From the NCBI RefSeq assembly GCF_000091305.1, contig NC_013929.1, positions 3,844,001 to 3,908,000 on the forward strand: a stretch of 64,000 nt of DNA, written 5' to 3'. This stretch comes from Streptomyces scabiei 87.22 (GTDB lineage: Bacteria > Actinomycetota > Actinomycetes > Streptomycetales > Streptomycetaceae). Within the stretch, counting starts at the first letter, position 1; the number at the start of each line of letters is the position of its first letter. Shown one piece after another: positions 34,288-42,995 of the stretch. The notes under the pieces are model-generated. The model worked only from the letters and a program-made list of their open reading frames with translations. It was not told the DNA's origin and did not search any database. A program made the translations under genes and the position numbers.

Positions 34288-34532
34288 GCCTGCGGGACCG
34301 CGAGTCGGCCGTACGGCAGATCCTGGAGCGCGGGCCGGTGCGGGTGCCGCCCGATCTGTGCGCGGTGGCGGTACGGCGCGGCGGGCGCATGCTGCGGCGC
34401 CGGACGGCGGCCCGGCACGTGCTGTGGGTGGTGCTGGCGGTCGCCGTGGTCGCGTTCGCCGTGTGGGCGCTGACGGTCCGTCCCTGGGTGGAGCCGCCGT
34501 CGACGACGACCCCACCCGTGTCGGGCTGGTGA
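34284..34532 (+). CDS. small TM protein coupled to the sigma-like gene
   Basis: 82 residues: a basic cytoplasmic segment of about 45 residues, one TM helix (VLWVVLAVAVVAFAVWAL), then a short Pro/Thr-rich outside tail. ATGA overlap with the sigma-like gene and the single TM suggest an anti-sigma factor, but the classical zinc-binding HxxxCxxC motif is not present. The region to the next gene (34533-34708) shows no gene. Confidence 0.75.
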   Translation: MSLRDRESAVRQILERGPVRVPPDLCAVAVRRGGRMLRRRTAARHVLWVVLAVAVVAFAVWALTVRPWVEPPSTTTPPVSGW

Positions 34533-34708
34533 GCGCCCGGATCCGCGGGCCCTTCTGACGGATCTCCGTGGCAGAAGGAGCGGCGTCCGGTGCGTGCTCC
34601 CGGCGTGCCGGGCGGAAGACCTCGTACGGGACGTACTCGGTCTTTCGCCCGGTGCGGCGAGAGGGTGTGCCGGGCGTCGCGACGCCGCGGAAATCCGTCA
34701 GCAGGGTC

Positions 34709-35863
34709 CTAGCCGAGGGCCTGCTGCAGGTCCTCCAGCAGGTCGTCGACGTTCTCGATGCCCACGGAGAGGCGGACGAGGTCGGCGGGGACCTCCAGGG
34801 CCGATCCGGCCACCGAGGCGTGCGTCATGCGTCCCGGGTGCTCGATCAGGGACTCCACTCCGCCCAGGGACTCGCCGAGGGTGAACACCTTGGCGCGGTT
34901 GCAGACCTCGACGGCCGCCTCCTCGCCGCCGGTGACCCGGAACGACACCATGCCGCCGAACGCCTTCATCTGCTTGGCGGCGACCTCGTGCCCGGGGTGC
35001 TCGGGCAGGCCCGGGTAGAGCACGCTCGACACGCGCGCGTGCCGGGTGAGCATGTCGGCGACCTTGACGGCGTTCTCGCTGTGCCGGTCCATGCGGACGG
35101 CGAGGGTCTTGGTGCCGCGCAGCACCAGCCAGGAGTCGAAGGGGCCGGCGACGGCGCCCATCGCGTTCTGGTGGTACGCCAGTTCCTCGCCCAGTTCCCG
35201 GTCACCGACGATCAGCGCGCCGCCGACGACGTCGGAGTGGCCGCCCATGTACTTGGTGAGCGAGTGCACGACGACGTCCGCGCCGAGCGCGAGCGGCTGC
35301 TGCAGGTAGGGGGTGGCGAAGGTGTTGTCGACGACCAGTTTCGCGCCGGCCTCGCGGGCGATCTGGGCGACGGCCGGGATGTCGGTGATCCCGAGCAGCG
35401 GGTTGGAGGGGGTCTCCACCCAGACGACCTTCGTCCTCGGGGTGAGGGCGGCCCGGACGGCCGCCGGGTCGGAGGTGTCGGCCACCGACCAGTCCACGCC
35501 CCAGCGGGAGACGACCTTGGCGAAGAGGCGGAAGGTGCCGCCGTAGGCGTCGTTGGGGATGACCACGTGATCGCCGGGGCTGAGCAGCGTGCGCAGCAGG
35601 CAGTCCTCGGCTGCCAGGCCGGACGCGAACGCGAGACCGCGGCGGCCGCCCTCCAGGGCGGCGAGGTTCTCCTCCAGCGCGGTGCGGGTGGGGTTGGCGC
35701 TGCGGCTGTACTCGTAGCCGCCGCGCAGGCCCCCTACGCCGTCCTGCTTGTAGGTCGAGACCTGGTAGATCGGCGGGACGACCGCGCCGGTGAGGGGATC
35801 CGCGGTGTTGCCCGCGTGGATCGCGAGGGTCTCGAAGTGCTGGCTGGTGTGGCTGTCGCTCAT
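34709..35863 (-). CDS. metB: cystathionine gamma-synthase / trans-sulfuration PLP enzyme
   Basis: 384 residues of the Cys/Met metabolism PLP family. The PLP lysine is Lys 204 in HSLTKYMGGHSD; YSRSANPTR and the ending SVGIENVDDLLEDLQQAL are also typical. It joins cysteine to an acyl-homoserine in methionine synthesis; a cystathionine gamma-lyase role (reverse direction) cannot be ruled out by motif. The ATG at 35863 was chosen because the upstream frame has no homologous look. Confidence 0.9.
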   Translation of the reverse strand: MSDSHTSQHFETLAIHAGNTADPLTGAVVPPIYQVSTYKQDGVGGLRGGYEYSRSANPTRTALEENLAALEGGRRGLAFASGLAAEDCLLRTLLSPGDHVVIPNDAYGGTFRLFAKVVSRWGVDWSVADTSDPAAVRAALTPRTKVVWVETPSNPLLGITDIPAVAQIAREAGAKLVVDNTFATPYLQQPLALGADVVVHSLTKYMGGHSDVVGGALIVGDRELGEELAYHQNAMGAVAGPFDSWLVLRGTKTLAVRMDRHSENAVKVADMLTRHARVSSVLYPGLPEHPGHEVAAKQMKAFGGMVSFRVTGGEEAAVEVCNRAKVFTLGESLGGVESLIEHPGRMTHASVAGSALEVPADLVRLSVGIENVDDLLEDLQQALG

Positions 35864-35997
35864 GGGTACCGAGCGTAAGCGGTCGCGGGGGTTCTGGGCG
35901 CCTCGTGGGGGTGGGGGCACCTCCGCGGTCGCCGGAGTTGTCCACAGGCTCCCGACCGGGTTGGGCATTTGTCGGCGGCGTCTGGAACCCTTGTGGC

Positions 35998-37116
35998 ATG
36001 GAGATTCTCTGGGTCCTGATGGCGATGCTCATGATCGGCTTCGTGGCATGGCCGATCCTGGCGCGCCGCAGGGCCGGCATTCAGCAGGTGGAGGCGGGGC
36101 ACCCGGACGCGGCGGACCCGGCGGACTACGGGTTCGTGCGCCAGGAGCTGCTGGACGTGCGGATGCCGGGCCCCGACCAGGATCTGCTGGACGTGCTGGA
36201 CGTGGTGCAGCGTTCGCAGGACTACCGGGCGGCGAAGCAGCTGCTGGCGGGTACGGAGGCGGCCGGCGAGGTCCGGTGGCAGCGGGTGCAGGCGTTCGCG
36301 GGTGCGGCGGCGCTGGAGCTGGCGCAGCGGCCCGGCGGGGTGGGCGAGACGCCGGGGGGGCAGTGGCTGCGGGTGTGGCGCGCGGAGGCGCCGAAGGACG
36401 CGGGCGGTGCGGCGGTGCACGCGGAGTTCCTGGTGCAGCAGGCGTGGCGGACGTCGACGCCCGGTACGGACGACTTCCGGATCATCATGGAGGAGGCGAG
36501 GGCGGCGTGCGGGGACGCGGCGCTGCTGGCGCCGGGCGACCCGGTCCCGTACATCATCGAGCTGTCGGTGGCGCGCGGGCTGGCGTACTCCCGGGCGGAG
36601 TTCGAGCAGCTCTGGCTGAAGATCCTGGACCGGGCCCCGGACCACATGGGCGCGCATTTCGCGGCCCTGCACTACTGGTGCGAGAAGTGGCACGGCTCGC
36701 GGGAGCTGGCGTACTCCTTCGCCGAGTCGGCGGCGGCCCGGGCCCGGCAGGGGTCGCTGCTGGCCGCCATGCCGCTCTTCGCGGTCTTCGAGCACCTGCC
36801 CGAGGTGAATCTGGTGCAGGGCTTCTACCGGAGCGAGGTCGTCACCAAGGCGGTGCACGGCGCCCTCTACGCGGTGCACGCGGCGCGGCCGGACGATCCG
36901 ATGCTGGCCCACGTCCGTCATCTGCTGGTCTTCTTCCTGGTCCGCTCCGAGCGCTGGTCCGAGGCCATGGACCAGCTCGTGCACGTCGACGGTCACGTGG
37001 GCGCCCTTCCCTGGACGCTCACCTCCGACCCGGCCTCGGACTACGCGATATACCGGGCCCTGGCGGTGGCGGGCTACGAGGCCAACGGAGGCAGTCCCGC
37101 GACGCTGCCGCACTGA
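35998..37116 (+). CDS. membrane-tethered helical protein, paralogue A
   Basis: 372 residues. One N-terminal TM helix (ILWVLMAMLMIGFVAWPILA) is followed by an entirely helical, Ala/Leu-rich domain. The segment YWCEKWHGSRELAYSFAESAAARARQGSLLAAMP matches the protein encoded at 38931 (YWCAKWRGSERLA...), so the two are paralogues. No enzyme motif was recognised. It stands 178 bp before an M48 protease gene, and its paralogue follows that gene with a 4-bp overlap. Confidence 0.85.
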   Translation: MEILWVLMAMLMIGFVAWPILARRRAGIQQVEAGHPDAADPADYGFVRQELLDVRMPGPDQDLLDVLDVVQRSQDYRAAKQLLAGTEAAGEVRWQRVQAFAGAAALELAQRPGGVGETPGGQWLRVWRAEAPKDAGGAAVHAEFLVQQAWRTSTPGTDDFRIIMEEARAACGDAALLAPGDPVPYIIELSVARGLAYSRAEFEQLWLKILDRAPDHMGAHFAALHYWCEKWHGSRELAYSFAESAAARARQGSLLAAMPLFAVFEHLPEVNLVQGFYRSEVVTKAVHGALYAVHAARPDDPMLAHVRHLLVFFLVRSERWSEAMDQLVHVDGHVGALPWTLTSDPASDYAIYRALAVAGYEANGGSPATLPH

Positions 37117-37293
37117 GGCGACGCCGGCGGGGTCGCGGCCGTCCGGTGAGCCCTTGCGACCCCGCACATCCGTGCGAAATACTCCGCCCCTCACACCTTT
37201 TGGTCATGGACACGCCCCAACTCGTCCACCTCTGGCCAGTTTCACCGCATAACCGATCGTTCGCGATCTTTCCCGTGGGGGGACCTCAGCCCA

Positions 37294-38934
37294 ATGGGCG
37301 CGACCCTGCGCGCGCTGCGCGCTCTCGTGCTGCTCGCCGGCTTCCATCTGCTCGGCGTGCTCCTGCTGGCGGCGCTCGCCGGCGCCGACCACCTGCTGTA
37401 TCTGCACGCCCCGCCCGCCGTCGCCGCCAAGCTCTACGTGGTCTCCGTACTGCTGGCGATCCCGCTCGTGCGCGGTCTGTTCATGCTGCGCACACCGAAG
37501 GGCGAGGACCCGCCGGGCCTGGCGGTGACGGAGGCCGACGAACCCGGGCTGTGGCGTGCCGTCAGGGAACTGGCCGACGCGGTCGGCACCCGGGCGCCCT
37601 CCCGGATCGTCCTGACGGCCGACGTCAACGCCGCCGTCAGCGAGGACGCCCGGCTGCTCGGCCTGCGGGCCGGTCCGCGCCACCTCTACCTCGGGATACC
37701 GCTGGCCCAGGGCCTGACCGAGGCGCAGCTGCGCGCGGTCCTCGCCCACGAGCTGGGGCACTACTCCCATGCGGACACCCGGCTCGCCGCGATCACCGCC
37801 CGCGGCCGGGCCCAGGTGCTGCGCACCATCGGGCACTTCGAGGAACGCGCCGACAGGACGGCGGGACGCGAACGGGCCCGGCTGGAGAAGAAGAACGCGA
37901 GGGCCGCGGCCAAGGGGAAGAAGACCAAGGAGATCGACACGGCGGGCGCGGGCATCACCTACCGCGCGATGGCGTGGATCTACACCTGCTACGCCAGGCT
38001 GTACATCCGCGCCACGCTCACGGACGCACGCCGCCAGGAGTACGCCGCCGACGCCGCGGCCGCCCGGATCGCCGGTCGCGACGCCACCTCGTCGGTGCTG
38101 CGCGAGATGCCCGCGCTGGACGCCGCGTTCGGCTTCTACATGAACAGCTACGCCACGCTCGGCGCCGAGGCCCGGCTGCTCCCGCCGCGCGGTGAGTTCT
38201 TCGGCGGCCACGGACGGATGCTCTCCGCCCGGCAGCTCGAACTGGCCGGCCTGCGGGCCGAGTTGCCCACCGAGCCGGCCTCGCCGTACGACTCGCACCC
38301 GCCCATCGCCGACCGCGTCGCACGGATCGAGGCGCTGCCCGCCGACGGCCGCGCGGACGAGGCCCGGGGCCCGGCGCTCGGTCTGCTCGCCGACCCCGAC
38401 CGGACCCTGGCGGCGCTGGAGGACGCGGTCCTCACCGAGGACGTCCAGCGGTTCCGGCGCACCGGCGACTGGCAGGAGCTGCTCGACGGTGCGATGGCCG
38501 CGAACTTCGCCTCCCTCGACACCGCGCTGCACCGGGCTCTGGCGATGTACACCCAGGGCGCCCCGTCCCTGGCCGCACTGCTGAAGGTGATCGACGACGG
38601 TCAGCTGTGGCAGCTGGCGCGGCGGCTGCCGCTGTCGGACCAGGCGGCCGAGGCGCGGGGCCGGGCCTTCCGCGAGTTCGCGCGGCCCGCGCTGACGGAC
38701 GGTCTGCAGGGCATGGTGCTGGCCGAGCTGAGCGCCCACTCCCGGCTGAGCTGGGAGTTCTCCTGGTCGGAGCCGGCCGCGGTACGGCTGTCGCCCGCGC
38801 CGGACGGTGGCGCGACCGACCTGCGCGCCGCGGTCGCCGCCGCGGTCGCCGACCACCCCGACACGGGCCCGCTGCGGGCCCTGCTGCCCACGCCCCAGGG
38901 CCCCCCGACCCGCGAAACGGACGCCCCGCGATGA
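37294..38934 (+). CDS. M48-family zinc metalloprotease with C-terminal extension
   Basis: 546 residues. Two N-terminal TM helices precede the peptidase domain with HELGHYSH (catalytic HExxH) and EYAADAAAA (third ligand). The Lys-rich stretch ARLEKKNARAAAKGKKTK is inserted between them. The C-terminal 170 residues are an unrecognised helical region. HtpX/M48 proteins degrade misfolded membrane proteins. The ATG has GGGGGG about 11 nt upstream. The stop overlaps the next gene's start (ATGA), so they are translationally coupled. Confidence 0.9.
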   Translation: MGATLRALRALVLLAGFHLLGVLLLAALAGADHLLYLHAPPAVAAKLYVVSVLLAIPLVRGLFMLRTPKGEDPPGLAVTEADEPGLWRAVRELADAVGTRAPSRIVLTADVNAAVSEDARLLGLRAGPRHLYLGIPLAQGLTEAQLRAVLAHELGHYSHADTRLAAITARGRAQVLRTIGHFEERADRTAGRERARLEKKNARAAAKGKKTKEIDTAGAGITYRAMAWIYTCYARLYIRATLTDARRQEYAADAAAARIAGRDATSSVLREMPALDAAFGFYMNSYATLGAEARLLPPRGEFFGGHGRMLSARQLELAGLRAELPTEPASPYDSHPPIADRVARIEALPADGRADEARGPALGLLADPDRTLAALEDAVLTEDVQRFRRTGDWQELLDGAMAANFASLDTALHRALAMYTQGAPSLAALLKVIDDGQLWQLARRLPLSDQAAEARGRAFREFARPALTDGLQGMVLAELSAHSRLSWEFSWSEPAAVRLSPAPDGGATDLRAAVAAAVADHPDTGPLRALLPTPQGPPTRETDAPR

Positions 38935-40037
38935 CCGTACTGCTGTGGGTACTGGCCGTCCTGGCGGTACCGACCGTGCTCTTCGGACTCTGGCTGGCCG
39001 GGGTCTTCCTGAAGGAGTTCTTCTCCCCCGGCGCGGACACCGACACCGGCCGGGAGACCGCCGAGGCGCTGGGACTGCTGCCGGCCGAGCGTCAGAACGT
39101 CACACTCGCCGGTCCCCTCCCGCCCGGCCAGGAGCCGGCGCTGGCCGCCGTGCGCGGCGGCGACTGGAAGGCGGCCGCCAAGCTGATGCACGACGCCGGC
39201 CGGGACTGGGAACGCCGGTCGTTCACCGCGTACCTGCTGGGCGAGATCGCGGCGAAGGAGGACGACTGGCTGCTCGCCTGGGAGGCGGACCGACCCGACG
39301 ACCCGGACGCCGCCGTCGTGCGGGCCCGCAGCACCGTGGTGCTGGCCTGGGACCTGCGGGGCGGGAAGAAGGCCGAGTACACGACCGGTGAGCAGTTCGG
39401 CGGCTTCCACCGGATGCTGGAACGTTCCCGCGAGGAGATCGGCCGGGCAGCGGCGCTCGCCCCCGACGACCCGACGCCGTACGTCACCGAGATCTGGGTG
39501 GCGCTCGGGCTCGGCTACCCGCACTCCGAGATGGACCGGCTGTGGGCGGAGATCACCGCCCGGGCCCCGCACCACTACGAGGCCCACTTCTCGGCACTGC
39601 AGTACTGGTGTGCGAAGTGGCGGGGCTCGGAGAGGCTGGCGGCGGAGTTCGCCGAGCGGGCGGCGGCCCGGGCACCGCTGGGCAGCCTGCTCACCGCGTT
39701 CCCGCTGATCGCGCACTTCGAGCACGACACGTCCGACGACAACGACGTCGACCGCACGCCGAGGATGATCGGCCGGGTGGACGCCGGCCTCGCGGACGCC
39801 GCCGCGGCCGACCCCGCCCACCCGCGCCTGCCCGAGCTGCGGCACCTGCTCGCGTACTACCTCGCGCTGCAGGACCGCGACGACGCCGCGCTCGAACAGT
39901 TCAGGCTGGTCGACGGGTACGTCAACGCCCTGCCGTGGCGCTACCGGGGCGGCGGCGAGGCGATGGCCGCGTTCTACTGCCGCATCCGGAACGCGTCGGC
40001 CGAGGCGGCAGCGGCGACGGCGACGGCGACCGACTGA
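38931..40037 (+). CDS. membrane-tethered helical protein, paralogue B
   Basis: 368 residues, with an N-terminal TM helix and a helical body. YWCAKWRGSERLAAEFAERAAARAPLGSLLTAFPLIAHFEHD is homologous to paralogue A, so the pair arose by duplication around the M48 gene. The C-terminus is a low-complexity Ala/Thr run. A 14-bp stem follows. Function unknown; a substrate adaptor for the M48 protease is a plausible guess. Confidence 0.85.
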   Translation: MTVLLWVLAVLAVPTVLFGLWLAGVFLKEFFSPGADTDTGRETAEALGLLPAERQNVTLAGPLPPGQEPALAAVRGGDWKAAAKLMHDAGRDWERRSFTAYLLGEIAAKEDDWLLAWEADRPDDPDAAVVRARSTVVLAWDLRGGKKAEYTTGEQFGGFHRMLERSREEIGRAAALAPDDPTPYVTEIWVALGLGYPHSEMDRLWAEITARAPHHYEAHFSALQYWCAKWRGSERLAAEFAERAAARAPLGSLLTAFPLIAHFEHDTSDDNDVDRTPRMIGRVDAGLADAAAADPAHPRLPELRHLLAYYLALQDRDDAALEQFRLVDGYVNALPWRYRGGGEAMAAFYCRIRNASAEAAAATATATD

Positions 40038-40039
40038 AC

Positions 40040-40070
40040 CGACGGGCGGCGACCGGGTCGCCGCCCGTCG
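40040..40070. terminator. convergent hairpin between paralogue B and msrA
   Basis: A 14-bp perfect stem (CGACGGGCGGCGAC / GTCGCCGCCCGTCG) with a 3-nt loop lies between two convergent genes. Confidence 0.8.
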
Positions 40071-40095
40071 CCGGGACCGCCGGCGCCGTCGGAGG

Positions 40096-40608
40096 TCAGT
40101 CCTGCGCGCGGGCGGGCAGTCGCCATCCCGGGCGCGGGAAGTGGCAGGTGTAGCCGTTCGGGTACCGCTCCAGGTAGTCCTGGTGCTCGGGCTCGGCCTC
40201 CCAGAAGGGGCCGACGGGCTCCACCTCGGTGACGACCTTGCCCGGCCACAGTCCGGAGGCGTCCACGTCCGCGATGGTGTCCTCGGCGATCCGCTTCTGC
40301 TCGTCGTCCACGTAGTAGATCGCCGAGCGGTAGCTGAGGCCGATGTCGTTGCCCTGGCGGTTCCTGGTGCTCGGGTCGTGGATCTGGAAGAAGAACTCCA
40401 GCAGCGCGCGGAAATCGGTCTGCGCCGGGTCGAAGAGGATCTCGATACCCTCCGCGTGCGTGCCGTGGTTGCGGTACGTCGCGTTCGGTACGTCCCCGCC
40501 GGTGTATCCGACCCGGGTCGCCGTGACGCCCGGGAGCTTGCGGATCAGGTCCTGCATCCCCCAGAAGCATCCACCCGCCAGCACCGCCCTCTGCGTCTGC
40601 GCAGTCAT
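40096..40608 (-). CDS. msrA: peptide methionine-S-sulfoxide reductase A
   Basis: 170 residues. GGCFWG with Cys 14 is the catalytic motif; GYTGGDVPNATYRN and YPNGYTCHFPRPGWRLPA near the C-terminus fit MsrA. It repairs methionine S-sulfoxide in oxidised proteins. The ATG has GGAGGGG 6 nt upstream; a longer frame to 40680 is not supported. A recycling cysteine is present in the YTCHF segment. Confidence 0.94.
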   Translation of the reverse strand: MTAQTQRAVLAGGCFWGMQDLIRKLPGVTATRVGYTGGDVPNATYRNHGTHAEGIEILFDPAQTDFRALLEFFFQIHDPSTRNRQGNDIGLSYRSAIYYVDDEQKRIAEDTIADVDASGLWPGKVVTEVEPVGPFWEAEPEHQDYLERYPNGYTCHFPRPGWRLPARAQD

Positions 40609-40764
40609 CGGAGCCCCTCCACTCATCGTCGGTTCGGTCCCTCGGGCCGGCCGGTCCGCGAACCGCCGGCCCCTGCCCACCTCCTCAACGCGCGGGGGGT
40701 CCGTGCGATTCCGCGCCCGCCCGGGGGCCGGCCCCGGGCGGCGGGTGCGCCCGGGGCGGTGTGC

Positions 40765-41808
40765 TCAGATCGTCGAGGTGTCGATCACGAACCGGTAGCG
40801 GACGTCGCTCGCCAGCACCCGCTCGTACGCCTCGTTGATCTGGTCGGCGCGGATCAGCTCGATCTCGGCGCCGAGGCCGTGCGCGGCGCAGAAGTCGAGC
40901 ATCTCCTGGGTCTCCTGGATGCCGCCGATGCCGGAGCCCGCGAGGGTCTTGCGGCCGGCGATGACCGAGAAGAGGTTGAGGGCGACGGGCTCCTCCGGGG
41001 CACCGACGTTCACGAACGCACCGTCGGTCTTCAGCAGGGAGAGGTAGGCGTCCAGGTTCAGCGGGGCCGAGACCGTCGACAGGATCAGGTCGAAGGTGCC
41101 CGCCAGCTCCTTGAACGTCGCCTCGTCGCTGGTCGCGTAGTAGTGGTCGGCGCCCAGCTTCAGGCCGTCGTCCCTCTTGCGCAGGGACTGCGACAGGACG
41201 GTCACCTCGGCGCCGAGCGCGTGCGCGAGCTTGACGCCCATGTGGCCGAGGCCGCCGAGACCGACGACGGCGACCTTCTTGCCGGGGCCGGCGTTCCAGT
41301 GCCTGAGCGGGGAGTACGTGGTGATGCCGGCGCACAGCAGGGGCGCGGCCTCGTCGAGGGCGATGCCGTCGGGGATGCGTACGGTGAAGGCCTCGTCGAC
41401 GACGATCTTCTCCGCGTAGCCGCCGTAGGTGGGCTCGCCGTCCTTGCCGATGGCGTTGTACGTGCCGACGTTGCCCTGGAGGCAGTACTGCTCCAGGCCC
41501 GCCCGGCAGTTCTCGCACTCGCGGCAGGAGTCGACCATGCAGCCGACGCCGACCTTGTCGCCGACGGCGAACTTGGTGACGCCGGAGCCGACGGCCTCGA
41601 CGACACCGGCGATCTCGTGGCCGGGGACCATCGGGAAGATCGCCTCGCCCCAGCCCTCGCGGGCCTGGTGGATGTCCGAGTGGCAGATACCGGCGTACTT
41701 GATGTCGATCAGCACGTCGTGCTCGCCGACCTCGCGGCGCTCGATCGTGGTGCGCTCCAGCGGAGCCTTGGCGGCGGGCGCCGCATAGGCGGCGACAGTG
41801 GTGGTCAT
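40765..41808 (-). CDS. zinc-dependent alcohol dehydrogenase (CAD/YahK-like, NADP-type)
   Basis: 347 residues. Catalytic zinc ligands Cys 42 (GICHSDIH) and His 64-Glu 65 (PGHEIAG); structural zinc Cys 95, 98, 101 and 109. The nucleotide-binding turn is GLGGLG. The family reduces aldehydes with NADPH. It is divergent from the XRE-MmyB regulator at 41979, which probably controls it, a pairing common in Streptomyces. Confidence 0.93.
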   Translation of the reverse strand: MTTTVAAYAAPAAKAPLERTTIERREVGEHDVLIDIKYAGICHSDIHQAREGWGEAIFPMVPGHEIAGVVEAVGSGVTKFAVGDKVGVGCMVDSCRECENCRAGLEQYCLQGNVGTYNAIGKDGEPTYGGYAEKIVVDEAFTVRIPDGIALDEAAPLLCAGITTYSPLRHWNAGPGKKVAVVGLGGLGHMGVKLAHALGAEVTVLSQSLRKRDDGLKLGADHYYATSDEATFKELAGTFDLILSTVSAPLNLDAYLSLLKTDGAFVNVGAPEEPVALNLFSVIAGRKTLAGSGIGGIQETQEMLDFCAAHGLGAEIELIRADQINEAYERVLASDVRYRFVIDTSTI

Positions 41809-41978
41809 GCCGGGATTCTCCTGATCGTCGTCCGCATCCGGCCTGCCTTCCGGCCGGGTACGACTGTCAGCCTGCCCGACATCGCGAGGCTCACCCAGGT
41901 CACGGCTTTGCGTACGTCCGCCGGTCCTACCACTGGCGGGGTCAGGCTGCCAGGCGTACGACCGTGAATACTGGCCGT

Positions 41979-42905
41979 ATGGACGAACAGCCCGAGACCC
42001 CGCAGGAGCCGCTTCCCGGCGAGGCCGGGACCGCCGGTGCGCTGGACCGGCGCGCCGAGCTGAGCGAGTTCCTGCGCACCCGGCGGGCCCGGCTGAAGCC
42101 GGAGGACGTGGGGCTGCCGGAGTTCGGACGGCACCGGCGGGTCCCCGGACTGCGCCGGGAGGAGCTGGCGCAGCTCGCGGGAGTGTCCGTGGCGTACTAC
42201 ACGCGGCTGGAGCAGGGCAACGGGCGCAACGTGTCGGCGGAGGTGCTGGACGCCATCGCGCGCGCCCTGCGGCTGACCGACGCCGAGCACGCGCACCTCA
42301 CCCATCTCGCGAAGCCGAAGGCGCACAAGAAGAAGCGGTCGGCCCGGCCCCAGCAGGTGCGCAGCGCCCTGCGGCAGCTGATCGACACCCTGGACACGGT
42401 CCCCGCGTACATCACCGGCCGGCGCGCGGACATCCTCGTCTGGAACCGGATGGCGGCGGCGGTGTTCGGCGACTGGTCGGAGCTGCCCGCGCAGGAGCGG
42501 AACTGGGCGCGGATGGTGTTCCTGCGGCCCGACTACCGGGACCTGTACGTCGACTGGGAGCAGAAGGCGGCCGACATCGTCAGCTATCTGCGGATGGACG
42601 CGGGCTGTCATCCGGACGATCCGCTGCTGTCGGCGCTGGTGGGCGAGCTGTCGGTGAAGAGCGAGGAGTTCCGGCGGCTGTGGGCGACGCACGACGTGAA
42701 GGAGAAGAGCCACGGCGTGAAGCGCATGCACCACCCCCTGGTCGGTGACCTGACCCTCTCCTTCGAGACCCTGCAGCTGCCCGACGATCACGAGCAGAGC
42801 CTGATCACCTATCACGCCGAACCGGGCTCCCCCTCCGCCGAGGCCCTGCGTCTGCTGGCCAGCTGGGGCACGGACGCGACCCGGACGCCGAAGATGACAC
42901 CGTAG
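41979..42905 (+). CDS. XRE-family regulator with MmyB-like ligand domain
   Basis: 308 residues. HTH of the XRE type in LRREELAQLAGVSVAYYTRLEQGNGRNVSAEVLDAIARALRL. The C-terminal MmyB-like domain (ILVWNRMAAAVFGDW..., RNWARMVFLRPDYRDLY, then AGCHPDDPLL) is known to bind fatty acid-like ligands in relatives. ATG at 41979; an in-frame GTG 15 bp earlier is possible. It is divergent from the alcohol dehydrogenase. Confidence 0.93.
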   Translation: MDEQPETPQEPLPGEAGTAGALDRRAELSEFLRTRRARLKPEDVGLPEFGRHRRVPGLRREELAQLAGVSVAYYTRLEQGNGRNVSAEVLDAIARALRLTDAEHAHLTHLAKPKAHKKKRSARPQQVRSALRQLIDTLDTVPAYITGRRADILVWNRMAAAVFGDWSELPAQERNWARMVFLRPDYRDLYVDWEQKAADIVSYLRMDAGCHPDDPLLSALVGELSVKSEEFRRLWATHDVKEKSHGVKRMHHPLVGDLTLSFETLQLPDDHEQSLITYHAEPGSPSAEALRLLASWGTDATRTPKMTP

Positions 42906-42940
42906 GAGACGCCGGAGGAGACGCCGGAGGAGACGCCGGA
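42905..42940. repeat. three tandem copies of GGAGACGCCGGA
   Basis: The 12-bp unit is repeated three times immediately after the XRE stop and leads directly into the terminator stem. It looks like slippage; a role is not evident. Confidence 0.8.
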
Positions 42941-42941
42941 C

Positions 42942-42967
42942 GACGCCGTGGCCGGAGCCACGGCGTC
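42942..42967. terminator. convergent hairpin after the XRE gene
   Basis: An 11-bp perfect stem (GACGCCGTGGC / GCCACGGCGTC), loop CGGA, lies between the convergent XRE and subtilase genes. Confidence 0.8.
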
Positions 42968-42995
42968 CTCGCGCGTTCCCCCTGTGGCGGCGCCG

